Below the pieces are notes generated by a model. The model made no database searches, had not been told where the DNA came from, and was given only the letters and a program-made list of their open reading frames with translations. The position numbers and the translations under genes were made by a program. Positions 1 to 11,142 of a stretch of DNA of 48,853 nucleotides are shown here, piece by piece. The stretch is from positions 1 to 48,853 of the forward strand of contig JAGYNM010000004.1 of assembly GCA_018399335.1 (NCBI GenBank), written 5' to 3'. The DNA is from Bacteroidales bacterium (lineage in GTDB: Bacteria > Bacteroidota > Bacteroidia > Bacteroidales > F082). The stretch's first letter is position 1; every line of letters begins with the position of its first letter.

Positions 1-1982
1 CCTTTTCCTTCAGGGGAAATGATGTGGTGCGTGAAGCTATTCATGCAGTTTTTCTGTATCATGCCATCAAAGCCGGGATGGATATGGGAATCGTAAACCC
101 GGGAATGTTGCAGATTTACGATGAAATTGACCCCGAACTGTTGCGCCTCAGCGAAGATTTGGTTCTCAACCGAAATCCAGATGCCACAGAACAACTGCTG
201 AATTTTGCAGAAAACTACACAAAAACTGTAGAAAAAGGAGAAAAAGTTGACACATGGAGAGACCTTCCGCTCAGCGAACGCATCAAACATGCACTGATTA
301 AAGGAAATGCTGATCATATTGAAGAAGACGTCCTACTTGTAAGAACTGACTTTCCGCGAGCATTGGATGTGATTGAAGGGCCATTAATGGATGGAATGAA
401 TGTGGTGGGTGAACTTTTCGGCGACGGCCGGATGTTTTTGCCGCAGGTCGTAAAAAGTGCCCGTGTAATGAAAAAAGCAGTAGCAGTGTTGCTGCCTTAT
501 ATTGAAGCAGAAAAAACCAGCGTCAGCAGCTCGGCCGGCAAAGTGCTGCTGGCCACTGTGAAAGGCGATGTTCACGATATTGGTAAAAACATTGTGGGCG
601 TGGTTTTGGGCTGCAATAATTATGAAGTGATCGACCTTGGCGTGATGGTTCCGGCGGAAAAAATATTGGAAACAGCCATTCGGGAAAACGTTGATATTAT
701 TGGACTTAGTGGTTTGATAACGCCTTCGCTGGAAGAAATGACACATGTAGCTGCCGAAATGAAACGCCGGAAAATAACAATTCCCTTACTCATTGGAGGA
801 GCCACCACTTCGGAAGTGCATACCGCTGTGAAAATAGCTCCTGCTTATGACGAACCGGTAATTCATGTGAGAGATGCCTCCAAAGTTACACAGGTTATTG
901 GTCAATTACTTGGAAATGAATCCAAAAAACAGGCTTACCAGCTGGAAATCAATGAGCGTTATGAAAGCTTGAGACAGAAATACCAGCAATCAAAAACAGG
1001 AGATTCCTACATAAGTCTTGAAGCTGCCAGAGCCAACTGTTTTAAAGGGGAATTTTCTGAACAAACCATTAAGAAACCATTAAACTTAGGAGTAACGGTA
1101 TTTGAAGATTTAGATTTGAACCTGTTAAAACCCTATATCGACTGGACTTTCTTTTTCCATTCCTGGCGTTTGAATGGCAAATATCCGCAAATTTTTGATG
1201 ATCCTTTAAAGGGTGAAGAAGCCCGAAAGCTTTTCGATGATGCACAACAACTGCTTGATCATATCATTGAAAACAAACTGCTCAAGGCAAAAGGTGTGGC
1301 TGGTATCTTTCCGGCAAATGCAGCGGGAGATGGCATTCGGGTATTTAACCCGGAAAATAAAACAGTAGAATTGACCCGTTTTGAATTTCTGCGCAACCAG
1401 CAACTTAAAGAGAAAGATTATCCCAATCTTTGTCTTTCAGATTTTGTAGCGCCTGAAAACACCAGCCTAACAGACTATATCGGAGGCTTTGTTGTAACTG
1501 CAGGACATGGAACCCAGGAACTTGTAGATCATTTTGAATCGCAAAATGATGATTACAATGCCATTATGGCCAAAATCCTTTCAGATCGCCTTGCCGAAGC
1601 TTTTGCTGAATACCTGCATGTTTTGGTTAGACAGGAAATATGGGCTTATGCTCCGGATGAAAAACTTGGCATCAACGAGCTGCTAAAAGAAAACTATCAA
1701 GGTATAAGGCCAGCTCCTGGATATCCCGCTTGTCCTGAACACTCCGAGAAAAGAAAGCTTTTCGATTTGCTCGAAGCTGAAAAACACACAGGTGTTTCGC
1801 TTACCGAAAATTTTGCTATGCATCCGGCTGCTGCTGTGAGCGGGTTTTATTTCGCATATCCTGATTCACAATATTTTAATGTAGGAAAAATCAGCAAAGA
1901 TCAGATTGAAGACTACAGCAAACGTATTAGTATGTCAATTGCTGAAACTGAAAGACTCTTAAACGCAAACCTCAACTACTAA
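1..1982 (+). CDS. metH: Cobalamin-dependent methionine synthase, 5'-truncated by window edge (cap, B12-binding and activation domains)
   Basis: Frame is open to the window start ([32 protein letters not shown]). B12-binding motif [30 protein letters not shown]. Activation-domain [17 protein letters not shown]. Confidence 0.97.
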   Translation, partial: FSFRGNDVVREAIHAVFLYHAIKAGMDMGIVNPGMLQIYDEIDPELLRLSEDLVLNRNPDATEQLLNFAENYTKTVEKGEKVDTWRDLPLSERIKHALIKGNADHIEEDVLLVRTDFPRALDVIEGPLMDGMNVVGELFGDGRMFLPQVVKSARVMKKAVAVLLPYIEAEKTSVSSSAGKVLLATVKGDVHDIGKNIVGVVLGCNNYEVIDLGVMVPAEKILETAIRENVDIIGLSGLITPSLEEMTHVAAEMKRRKITIPLLIGGATTSEVHTAVKIAPAYDEPVIHVRDASKVTQVIGQLLGNESKKQAYQLEINERYESLRQKYQQSKTGDSYISLEAARANCFKGEFSEQTIKKPLNLGVTVFEDLDLNLLKPYIDWTFFFHSWRLNGKYPQIFDDPLKGEEARKLFDDAQQLLDHIIENKLLKAKGVAGIFPANAAGDGIRVFNPENKTVELTRFEFLRNQQLKEKDYPNLCLSDFVAPENTSLTDYIGGFVVTAGHGTQELVDHFESQNDDYNAIMAKILSDRLAEAFAEYLHVLVRQEIWAYAPDEKLGINELLKENYQGIRPAPGYPACPEHSEKRKLFDLLEAEKHTGVSLTENFAMHPAAAVSGFYFAYPDSQYFNVGKISKDQIEDYSKRISMSIAETERLLNANLNY

Positions 1983-1985
1983 GCC

Positions 1986-2951
1986 ATGCAAGAACTACCC
2001 AGCGTTACTTCACAAATTGCAAAGTCGGACAAAACTTTGTTTTCATTTGAAATTTTGCCTCCCCTTAAAGGCCAGCATTTCGAGCATATCCAGCAAGCCG
2101 TGGAGCCACTTATGGATTTCAAACCTGCGTTTGTAAATGTTACTTATCATCAGGAAGAATTTGAATACAAACAACTGGCGAACGGATTGCTTGAAAAGAA
2201 AACTGTTCGCAAACGCCCCGGAACCGTTGGCATTGCAGCTGCATTGATGTATCGTTACCATGCCAATGTAGTGCCACATATTATCTGCGGAGGCTTTACC
2301 CGTGAGGAAACTGAAAATGCCTTGATTGATTTACATTTTCTTGGTGTTAAAAACCTATTAGTTGTTAGAGGAGATCCGCAAGCTTCTGTAAAATATTTTC
2401 AGGCAGAACCTGGCGGTCATTCCCATGCACTTGATTTGGTAAAACAAGTTCAGAACCTTAATCAGGGAAAATACCTGGAAGAAGATTTACTAAATTCGAC
2501 ACCAACCAATTTCTGTATAGGCGTTGCCGGTTATCCTGAAAAACATATGGAATCGCCCAATCTGGAAAGCGATCTGCAACATTTGAAAGCCAAAATTGAT
2601 GCTGGTGCCGCCTACATTGTCACACAAATGTTTTTTGACAACCAGAAATATTTCAACTTCGTAGAGCGTTGTCGTGCTGCTGGTATCGATGTGCCAATAA
2701 TTGCAGGAATCAAACCTGTTTCAGTGCTATCGCATCTGCATAAATTGCCCCAAACTTTTCATATCGATCTGCCCGAACCTTTGGTGAAAGAACTAAAACA
2801 CTGTAAAAACAATCAAGCAGTGCGTGAGTTGGGCGTTGAATGGGCGGTTATGCAAGCTAAAGAACTTATTCAGAAAAAAACTCCGGTATTACATTTTTAC
2901 ACTATGGGAAGGTCAGACAATATAAAAAAAATTGCCGAAACAGTTTTCTGA
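1986..2951 (+). CDS. metF: Methylenetetrahydrofolate reductase
   Basis: FSFEILPPLKG, FVNVTYHQ, CGGFTREETENALIDLHFLGVKNLLVVRGDP and YIVTQMFFDNQKYFNFVERCRAAGIDVPIIAGIKP are MTHFR motifs. Directly downstream of metH. Confidence 0.96.
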   Translation: MQELPSVTSQIAKSDKTLFSFEILPPLKGQHFEHIQQAVEPLMDFKPAFVNVTYHQEEFEYKQLANGLLEKKTVRKRPGTVGIAAALMYRYHANVVPHIICGGFTREETENALIDLHFLGVKNLLVVRGDPQASVKYFQAEPGGHSHALDLVKQVQNLNQGKYLEEDLLNSTPTNFCIGVAGYPEKHMESPNLESDLQHLKAKIDAGAAYIVTQMFFDNQKYFNFVERCRAAGIDVPIIAGIKPVSVLSHLHKLPQTFHIDLPEPLVKELKHCKNNQAVRELGVEWAVMQAKELIQKKTPVLHFYTMGRSDNIKKIAETVF

Positions 2952-3071
2952 CAAACAGGTGATTACAAAAGAATCTTCTCATTTCATACACTTTTTGGAT
3001 ATTATTGACAAACGGTATTTGGTGATTTATCTTTACACTGGATTTTAAATTGATCACCAATAACCAAAACC

Positions 3072-4379
3072 ATGAAAACAAAACTATTTGTAATGTTATG
3101 CATTGCAGGTTTAACATTATTGTCTGCAAACCTTAAATCACAAATCTTTTCAGAGCGCTATTTTAACAGTTTCGACAATTCCTCGGATGCAGATGGCTGG
3201 TTTTTTACCAGCACTGCTGCCACTATATCTGTGGCCAACAGTCAACTAATTATTGATTCGCCTCATGAAGACTATTTTCAGATTCTCACACCACTTGGAG
3301 CAATTCAAGGTGATTTTTCCTTTAAACTAAGCGTTGGACAAAATGCTGAAGTACAGCTCGGTTTTATGGGCATCGCAGGCTTCAAATCGATTCTGGGTCT
3401 GATGGGAGATGAAAACGGCATTTCGGTTGTTTATACTTACGACATCGAATCTTACACCGAGCCTGAGCTTACTGAGCTTTTTAGCATTCCTGACCCTGCT
3501 ACGGATATCAACAACATAGCTATTGAAACCATGCAAATTGGAAACGATCTGATGGTATACCTCTTTATTAATGATGAATTGTTCCAAAGTGGAACTATTG
3601 TTTCAGTTGATCCGGACTTGCTTTATGGTCAATTGGTTCTTGGATTTGGCGCTGAAGATGACGACCCGATTTATCTTCCAATTACTGAAGTGGACATTCA
3701 ATATACCCCTTATCGAACGGATAAAGCTTTATTCACTGACACTTTTAACAATACCAATTCGCCCTGGTTCAGGTTTGGTGATTATGACGATTTAGCTGAA
3801 TCACTATTTATCAACAATGGCAAACTCAATTTTCTCTATTCAGGCGATCCTGATTCCCAACTTATGGCACTTTCACCAATTGGCGCAGTGAGGGATTTTA
3901 CCATTGATATTGATGCAGGAGGAACAGATATGAACGGAACTGGAAGCTTCGGAAGAATCTTTGATTCAAAACACTATATCACTGTCTGGTACGAAGATGA
4001 TGAAGTTTATCTAGGTTATGCCAATGGATCGCCGGAACCTCAGATAATAAGTTCTACTGATGTAGATATGGATAATGTGACCAACATTAAATATAGTGTA
4101 TCGCAAATAGGAAATGACCTGTTAATGACAGTAGTCCATAATAATCAATTCGTCATAGACGGAACAATTAGTAACGCACCCGCCAGATTACTTACTGGTC
4201 AAATCACTGTGGGATACGAACTGGCCAGCGAACTCAATGTTTGGTTTGATGAAGTAAGACTTCAATACGAAAAATTGATTGTGAGCACTGAGGAAAATTC
4301 TGAAAACCTTAATAAACCAATTGTTTTCAAAACATGCCAAACCCTTGTTCTGATTATGCTGGCTTCGCCACCAAATTAA
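3072..4379 (+). CDS. Secreted protein with two LamG/concanavalin-like repeats; C-terminal T9SS sorting domain frameshifted, true 3' end probably near 4560
   Basis: Signal peptide MKTKLFVMLCIAGLTLLSANLKSQ. Two related halves (…GAIQGDFSFKLSVG…IGNDLMVYLFIND… and …GAVRDFTIDIDAG…IGNDLLMTVVHNN…). Shifting frame near 4325 gives QNMPNPCSDYAGF, followed by LKNGVYYY/LTSEGF-like fragments typical of a T9SS C-terminal domain. Confidence 0.65.
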   Translation: MKTKLFVMLCIAGLTLLSANLKSQIFSERYFNSFDNSSDADGWFFTSTAATISVANSQLIIDSPHEDYFQILTPLGAIQGDFSFKLSVGQNAEVQLGFMGIAGFKSILGLMGDENGISVVYTYDIESYTEPELTELFSIPDPATDINNIAIETMQIGNDLMVYLFINDELFQSGTIVSVDPDLLYGQLVLGFGAEDDDPIYLPITEVDIQYTPYRTDKALFTDTFNNTNSPWFRFGDYDDLAESLFINNGKLNFLYSGDPDSQLMALSPIGAVRDFTIDIDAGGTDMNGTGSFGRIFDSKHYITVWYEDDEVYLGYANGSPEPQIISSTDVDMDNVTNIKYSVSQIGNDLLMTVVHNNQFVIDGTISNAPARLLTGQITVGYELASELNVWFDEVRLQYEKLIVSTEENSENLNKPIVFKTCQTLVLIMLASPPN

Positions 4380-4725
4380 GGTGCCCGCAATTCAATCATA
4401 AATTAGTTTGTTCTATTCGAATGCCGAAAGGTCAAAGGTTTATACAGAAAAAATCCTTGACCAGAGGCGCACAGCTGATACAATCAGACTAAACGCTCAG
4501 CGACTTAAAAATGGTGTGTGTATTATTATCTCATTCTGACTTCGAAGGTTTTATAGATAATAGTCATAAAGCTTGCATTACATTGTGCATTCAAACAGCA
4601 ACGCTATTCGTGATTTTGCAGAAAGATAAATATTTGGGAGCAAAAAATGTCATCCCCTGATTGATGAGTAATGTATTTTCATTAAGGTTCAAACAACATG
4701 AACTTTTGTAATTAATTCAAAGCTT

Positions 4726-5452
4726 ATGTCTATTTCTAATAACTTAGCTCTTCAAGGAAAAAATTGCCCAATTTGATTGACCTGATAAACCTACTGATAA
4801 CGAGATCATCACGCTTGCTAATAGGCACAAAAGCGGGGAGTTGATTTCTTTTTGTTGGCGGTAGCATCATACTAATGATAACACTGAGATGGTTGTATTA
4901 AGCTTTAAACATACACTGACATTTCCGGTTATTATTTTCGAGCAATTCATTGCAGCTCAGCAAGAAAGCAGATGCCTTTCTGTTTTTGAGCCTGATTTCA
5001 AATCTAAATCTACTAATAAGCCGGCATGTCACATATCGGCGCCTTATCTGAAACTTGCTGGCCTCGAAGTAATTTCAACAAACTATATCTCATCGACAAC
5101 CCAGAAAAACCCACCACAGTTAGTATGGTAACGTGCCCTCAGAAATGCCGTCTGATAAAAATGATGTTACTTTACGGCTATGGCGGGCGAAATGCTAGAG
5201 CATGAAAATGATTTTTATGGATGCCGGTTCTGGAGGCACCTATATTCTCCATTTTCAAAGCAAATGATTGCAGCAGTTAAAGGTAGCATCGATGTGCCGC
5301 TGATTATTGGTGGTGGATTAAAAACCCTGAAATGGCTGCAAAATCTGCCCAAGCGGTGCAAGATATCGCGTAAACCGAGTAAATTCCGCTGGAAAAAACC
5401 AGAACTTCTTGCTTTACCTTTACCGATGCTGTTCATCAGGCTAAATCAGTAA
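4726..5452 (+). pseudogene. Geranylgeranylglyceryl phosphate synthase / PcrB-like family, disrupted by multiple frameshifts (possibly sequencing errors)
   Basis: Concatenating frames gives MSISNNLALQGK(K)L..LIDxDKPTDNEIITLANRHKSG / FVGGSIIL / NDNTEMVVLSFKHTLTFPVIIF / NSLQLSKKADAFLFLSLISN / KPTTVS / AGEML / KMIFMDAGSGGT / MIAAVKGSIDVPLIIGGGLK, the GGGPS motif order. Confidence 0.75.
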
Positions 5453-5530
5453 TTAAGCTGCCCATTCTTTCTTTTCAATGCAAACCTGAATTTCCTTAAT
5501 TTGCAGCCTCATTAATCTTTCATTTTCACT

Positions 5531-7667
5531 ATGAAAAAAAATTACAACTCGTTTTCTTGCTTTTCTTCGCATGGAATACCTTATTTGTTGCTGCCTCAGG
5601 ACAAAAGTACGAAGATCAGATGCTGCCTGGATGAACGGCTTTATTTCCGGAACGCATTCAATAATTGAAATGGTTTTGGCAATACAGATTAATACCAGCA
5701 TTTTGAAAAAGATACTGTGGCTTACTGAAGCCAAAATCAGAAAAAAGAAGAGGTGCTGCTTACGCTTAATGGACTCAACACTGGCTTCCAAAGGCATGAT
5801 TTCAGGCAGTTTGAAACGCTTTCCTGCAATCAATTGGCTGGACGATGGAAGTGGTTGGTTTTTTGATCAGGATAAGCTTTTTCAGCTAACTGCAGATTTC
5901 GGGAAGTTGAATCACATTACAACTTACCCAAAAGAAGCTGAAAATAAGTCAGTTTTTACCCCAGATTTGCATACTGCATACACCATAAATAATAATCTGT
6001 ATTTGGCAGTTGGCGACGAACATATTCAACTAACAAAAGAGCCTGAGGGCATTGTGAGCGGTCAATCGGTCCACCGAAATGAGTTTGGTATCAGTGGTGG
6101 CATTTTCTGGTCGAAAGATGGAAGCAAAATTGCTTTTTATCAAATGGATGAGCGCATGGTAACCAATTATCCGCTTGTAGATATCGAAGAACGCATCGCT
6201 ACGATCAAAAATGAGCCCTATCCGATGGCAGGCATGAAAAGCCACGAGGTGAAATTGCTGATTTACGATTTGAATTCAAAAAACACCATTACCATTCAAA
6301 CAGGTGAACCAGCCGAACAATACCTCACCGCAATTAGCTGGCATCCTTCAGGCGATAAAATTTATATCGGCATCCTGAATCGCGAACAAAACCACCTGAA
6401 GTTCAATGCCTATCAAACCAGTGATGGCAGCATGATAAACACGCTTTTTGAAGAAAAAGATCCGCAATATGTCGAACCACAGTTTCCGGCCTTTTTCCTG
6501 CCAAATAACACTAATCAGTTTATCTGGCTTAGCGAAAGAAATGGTTTCCGACATATGTACCTCTATTCAACCGAAGGTGAGCTTATTAAACAAATGACAA
6601 ATGGTGAATGGATGATCACTTCCGAACCCGTATTTGATCAGTCAGGAAAAAATATTTATTTCAGTTCAACAGCTGAAAGCCCGCTTGAAAGACATTTTTA
6701 CAAACTCAATTTGAAAAATGGCAAAACAACACATCTGACTCCAATGGCCGGTGTGCACAGCGTTTCAGTTTCCAAAAGCGGAAAATACCTTATCGACACA
6801 TACAGTAATCTTGAAATTTCCCGAAAAATAATTCTTGCTGACGGTAACGGAAAAAGCATCAGAACCTTACTCGAATCCAAAGATCCGCTGAAAGATTATC
6901 AATTGGGCAAAACACAAATTCTGGAACTGAAAGCAGAAGACGGAACCACACTTTTTGCCCGTATGATTACACCACCCAATCTTGACAGCACAAAAAAATA
7001 TCCGGTGATTGTTTATGTTTACGGAGGACCTCATGCTCAATTGATTACCAATAGCTGGCTGGGAGGAGCAAATTTCTACCTGAATTATCTGGCTCAGCAA
7101 GGCTATGTGGTTTTTACACTTGATAATCGTGGTTCTGCCAATCGGGGCGCTGAGTTCGAACAAATCATTCATCGCCAACTGGGAAATATTGAACGTCAGG
7201 ATCAAATGACCGGAATTGCGTTTCTTAAAACGCTACCTTTTGTTGATCCTGATCGCATTGGTGTTGACGGATGGAGTTATGGCGGCTTCATGTCAATAGG
7301 CTTGAAACTGCATCATCCAGAAATCTTTAAAGTTGCAGTAGCAGGCGGTCCGGTGACAGATTGGAAATATTATGAAATTATGTACGGCGAGCGCTATATG
7401 GACACTCCCGACGAAAACCCCGAAGGATACGAATCGGCTAATCTGGTTAAGAAAGTTAATCAGCTGGACGGAAAACTGCTGATCATCCACGGAACAAGCG
7501 ATCCGGTGGTTGTTTGGCAACATAGTTTGGCATTTCTCAAAGCATCTGTAGATGAGGGTGTGCTGGTTGATTATTTTGTTTATCCCGGCCACGAACACAA
7601 TGTGAGAGGAAAAGATCGTGCTCATTTGATTAAAATGATTTCAACTTACTTTAATGAAAACTTATAA
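5531..7667 (+). CDS. Dipeptidyl peptidase IV-like serine peptidase (S9B); N-terminal ~90 codons in another frame
   Basis: GWSYGGFMS nucleophile, IHGTSDPVVVWQHS and YPGHEHNVRGKDRAHL catalytic motifs, and DPP-IV propeller GIFWSKDGSKIAFYQMDERMVTNYPLVD. Signal peptide MKKKLQLVFLLFFAWNTLFVAASGQ is recovered by adding one A at the A8 run 5534-5541. Confidence 0.9.
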
Positions 7668-7817
7668 TCATTAGATAGACTTTTTCCGCATTTTGGAATT
7701 TTATCTAATTATGACACAAGCACACCAGAAGTTAATTTATTTAATTCTCTGTATTTCTGTCAATTAGCTTTTTGGCATGTTAACTGTTATATACAGTATA
7801 AGTATATTTATCCAGAA

Positions 7818-8195
7818 ATGGAGGTTAACATGTTAGAAAAAAAACACATACTGGTAGTTGATGATCTTAAAGTAAATTTTTTACTCATCAAAGCCATGCT
7901 TTTACGAAACGGTTTGCAAGTTACATGGGCTGATAATGGCTATAAAGCCATCGACATTGTGAAACAGGAGCATGATATTAGTGCTGTGCTTATGGACTAT
8001 AATATGCCTGGAATAGACGGTTTGGAAACCACTATTGCCATAAAATCGCTCAGACCCGAACTCAAAGTAATCTCTCACAGCACATTTACCGATACCTCAT
8101 CTTTTGACAGAAAAAATGCCCCATTTGATGATTATTTGCCTAAACCCATAAATTGTAACCAGTTAATATTATTGCTCGAAAAACACCTCGCTTAA
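7818..8195 (+). CDS. Single-domain response regulator (CheY-like receiver)
   Basis: ILVVDDLKVNFLLIKAML…VLMDYNMPGIDGLETTIAIKS…DYLPKPI receiver motifs. Confidence 0.9.
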   Translation: MEVNMLEKKHILVVDDLKVNFLLIKAMLLRNGLQVTWADNGYKAIDIVKQEHDISAVLMDYNMPGIDGLETTIAIKSLRPELKVISHSTFTDTSSFDRKNAPFDDYLPKPINCNQLILLLEKHLA

Positions 8196-8286
8196 AAATC
8201 TGAGCTAACAATTTTTTATTCTCAAAAAGCTTTGCTAATTTTGTTGCACTCCAATCCTTGATAAAGCCTGGATTAATTGCACCTGC

Positions 8287-11085
8287 ATGAAAATAAAAAT
8301 TGCCAGATTTTTGCTGTTGTTTATGCTGTTTGCAGTGCAGGAAATCCTTCAGGCACAAGCCGATAGTCATTTACTTGCTGACAGCCTGCGCATGCAACTC
8401 GAAAAAACTGAAGGCAGCGCAAAGCTACAGGTTTACAAGGCCCTAATCAAAAGCTTACGAAATATTGATCCGGCGATTGGAATTGATTATGCCCGCGAAG
8501 CGATACCCCTGGCTGAAACGCTTGGCGCTAAAAAACTAAAAGCTGAAATCAGAAACGAAGAAGCCGTCTGTTACCGCAAACTGCACATCTACGAAAAGGC
8601 ATATTCGCTTCACCTGGAATCCCTGCAAGATTTCAAGCAGATGGAAGACAGTTCGGGCATTGCTTTTACACTGGCCAACATCGGACACGTTTATTTCTTT
8701 TACAAAGATTACGAACAAGCTATTAAATATCACATAGACGCCTTGGTAATTAAGGAGTTTTTAAATGATGAACCCCAAATAGCTTATTCACAGAATGCGC
8801 TGGGAATGGTTTTCCTCGAAATGGAAAATTACGCCCGGGCGCTCGACTTTTTTATTGCTGCGCTCAATATTCAGGAAAAATATGATCTGCCGGCTGAAAC
8901 TGCAAACACTAAAGCAAACTTGGCGAAAGTTATGTTTAAGCTTAAACGCTATGACGATGCCATTAGCTATTTAAAAGAAGTCGAATCCGTTTATATTCAA
9001 GCTAAGGCTAATTATGGCCTCAGTCAGGTTTATAACCAGATGGCTGATTACCTTGTTGAACAAAAAAAGTTTGTTGAGGCTCAAGAATACCTCAACAAAG
9101 CTCAAACCCTGGCCGAGAAAACAGGCGACATAACTGTGTTGCTGTTTAATTATGCTACACGCCAAAAAATTGCCCACGCACAGCAGAATTATCAGGAAGC
9201 CTATAATTATTTAATGATTGCCAACGAGTTAAGAGACTCATTGATGAATGAGCGCAGGCATCACGAAATGTCAGAAATCAGGATTCGATACGAATCCAAG
9301 CGACTTGATGATGAAAATGAAATTTTACGCCTGCAACTCTCGCAACAATCACTCAGAACACGTTACATCATTTTTGCATTGCTTGCCGTCCTGTCGATCC
9401 TGATTATTTTTGTGCTGATAACCATTGTTCGGCGTAATCGGCGCAAAAGCCGCCTGCTCGAAATTACCAATCTTGAACTAGAAAAACGCGTTCAAGAACG
9501 AACACAAGAACTTAAAAAGCAAGTTGATGCGCTGGATCGCACCTTCCGTTCGCTAAAGCAAAGCGAAGAGAAATTCAGGAAAATAAGTGACACTTCTCCA
9601 CTTGGCATTGCTGTGACTAACCCGCAAGGCAACATAGTTTTCATCAACCAAACGCTCCCCGAAATCCTTGGACTTTCGCAGCAAGTGCTCACAGATGGAT
9701 CGTGGTTCAGGCATATTCTGCTCGAAGACCGTAACAAAATGGACATCCTCTGGCAAAATGCTCACCGGGCTAAAGAGGGCGTTTTTGAAGCTGATTTCAG
9801 GCTCCGCCTCGATCAGGAAATTCGCTTCATCCATTTCAAAGCAGCCACCATGTTCCTCGAAGATGAATTTGCAGGTATTGTGAGTGTTTTTGAAAATGTT
9901 ACTCAACGCAAAAGCTTTGAAAACGAACTTGTTGAAGCCAAAAATAAAGCCGAAGACTCCGATCGGCTCAAGTCGGCATTTCTGGCCAATATGAGCCACG
10001 AAATCAGAACTCCAATGAACGCCATTTTAGGCTTTTCCGACCTGCTTTCGACGGATGAATACAGCCCTGAAGAAAAAATGGAATTCATCGAAATGATCAA
10101 ATCAAGCGGAAGATTGCTGCTGAATCTGATCAACGATATCATTGATATTTCAAAGATTGAAGCCGGTGAGCTTAAAATCCAACCTTCCGAATTCAGACTT
10201 CTTGAGCTGATGGAAGAAATGTCGCAGGGCTTCCGGCAGCAAATGGACAGAAATGGTAAATCTCATGTGAAGCTATTGCTCACGCATCAGGAGGAATTAA
10301 AAACTGCTTTAATTACAACCGACCGATTGCGATTACAACAAATTATGACCAATTTGCTGAGTAATGCCATGAAATTTACGCCGGAAGGTGAGATTGAGTT
10401 TGGTGCTTTGGCAATTAATAATTCCTATGAATTTTTTGTAAGAGACACTGGGATTGGCATTCCTGAGCATAAACTTGAGGTTGTTTTTGAGCGCTTCAGG
10501 CAGGCCGACGATTCACACACCCGTCTTTTTGGAGGCACTGGTTTGGGCCTTGCGATTACCAAACACCTTATTGAATTACTCAACGGTAAAATATGGGTTG
10601 AATCGCAGGAGGGAAAAGGAACCGCGTTTTATTTTACACTGCCTTCCGGCTCCGATTCACACTCCAAAATTGTTCCTTCAAAAAACGTAAATTCATCCCT
10701 TCCCGATTTTGAGGGCAAAACGATACTTGTTGCAGAAGATGTTGATACGAATTTCTTCCTGATCAAGACGATGCTCAATAAATTGAATTTAAATGTTTTA
10801 CACGCATCCAATGGTTTGATTGCACTCGATATGGCGGTGGAACATCAACCCGATCTGATCATTATGGATATTCAAATGCCGGAGATGGACGGAAGTGAAG
10901 CTTTTGAGCAAATCAGGCATCAACATTTAAAAATGCCCATCATCGCAATCACTGCTTTTGCCATGCTTGGCGAAGAAAAACAATACCTTGATTTGGGCTT
11001 TGACGCTTACTTAAGCAAACCTCTTAGCCTGGATAAACTAGTAGATTTGCTGGTTGTTTTTCTGCAACCTAAAAATCCTGAATAA
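8287..11085 (+). CDS. Hybrid sensor histidine kinase (TPR, TM, PAS, HisKA, HATPase_c, receiver)
   Basis: Tandem TPRs; TM RYIIFALLAVLSILIIFVLITIV; PAS; H-box SAFLANMSHEIRTPMNAILGFSDLL; N/G boxes NLLSNAMKFTPEG, DTGIGIPE, GGTGLGLAIT; receiver TILVAEDVDTNFFLIKTML…DIQMPEMDG…LSKPL. Confidence 0.96.
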   Translation: MKIKIARFLLLFMLFAVQEILQAQADSHLLADSLRMQLEKTEGSAKLQVYKALIKSLRNIDPAIGIDYAREAIPLAETLGAKKLKAEIRNEEAVCYRKLHIYEKAYSLHLESLQDFKQMEDSSGIAFTLANIGHVYFFYKDYEQAIKYHIDALVIKEFLNDEPQIAYSQNALGMVFLEMENYARALDFFIAALNIQEKYDLPAETANTKANLAKVMFKLKRYDDAISYLKEVESVYIQAKANYGLSQVYNQMADYLVEQKKFVEAQEYLNKAQTLAEKTGDITVLLFNYATRQKIAHAQQNYQEAYNYLMIANELRDSLMNERRHHEMSEIRIRYESKRLDDENEILRLQLSQQSLRTRYIIFALLAVLSILIIFVLITIVRRNRRKSRLLEITNLELEKRVQERTQELKKQVDALDRTFRSLKQSEEKFRKISDTSPLGIAVTNPQGNIVFINQTLPEILGLSQQVLTDGSWFRHILLEDRNKMDILWQNAHRAKEGVFEADFRLRLDQEIRFIHFKAATMFLEDEFAGIVSVFENVTQRKSFENELVEAKNKAEDSDRLKSAFLANMSHEIRTPMNAILGFSDLLSTDEYSPEEKMEFIEMIKSSGRLLLNLINDIIDISKIEAGELKIQPSEFRLLELMEEMSQGFRQQMDRNGKSHVKLLLTHQEELKTALITTDRLRLQQIMTNLLSNAMKFTPEGEIEFGALAINNSYEFFVRDTGIGIPEHKLEVVFERFRQADDSHTRLFGGTGLGLAITKHLIELLNGKIWVESQEGKGTAFYFTLPSGSDSHSKIVPSKNVNSSLPDFEGKTILVAEDVDTNFFLIKTMLNKLNLNVLHASNGLIALDMAVEHQPDLIIMDIQMPEMDGSEAFEQIRHQHLKMPIIAITAFAMLGEEKQYLDLGFDAYLSKPLSLDKLVDLLVVFLQPKNPE

Positions 11086-11142
11086 AATTCAGCTTCCCCA
11101 GCACCGATTTCCTTTGTAATTTAGCCACAAAAACAGGCTTAA

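Noticed and set aside
384-746. Antisense ORFs inside long confident genes (for example 384-746, 20131-20919 and 16491-16946 on the minus strand)
   Set aside because: They lie fully opposite well-supported CDSs, have low-complexity or Phe/Cys/His-rich composition and no recognisable domain; expected shadow ORFs.
4380-4725. Small non-coding RNA or regulatory region between the LamG-like gene and the GGGPS-like gene
   Set aside because: Most of 4380-4560 reads as a frameshifted T9SS domain; the remainder shows no compelling structure by eye.
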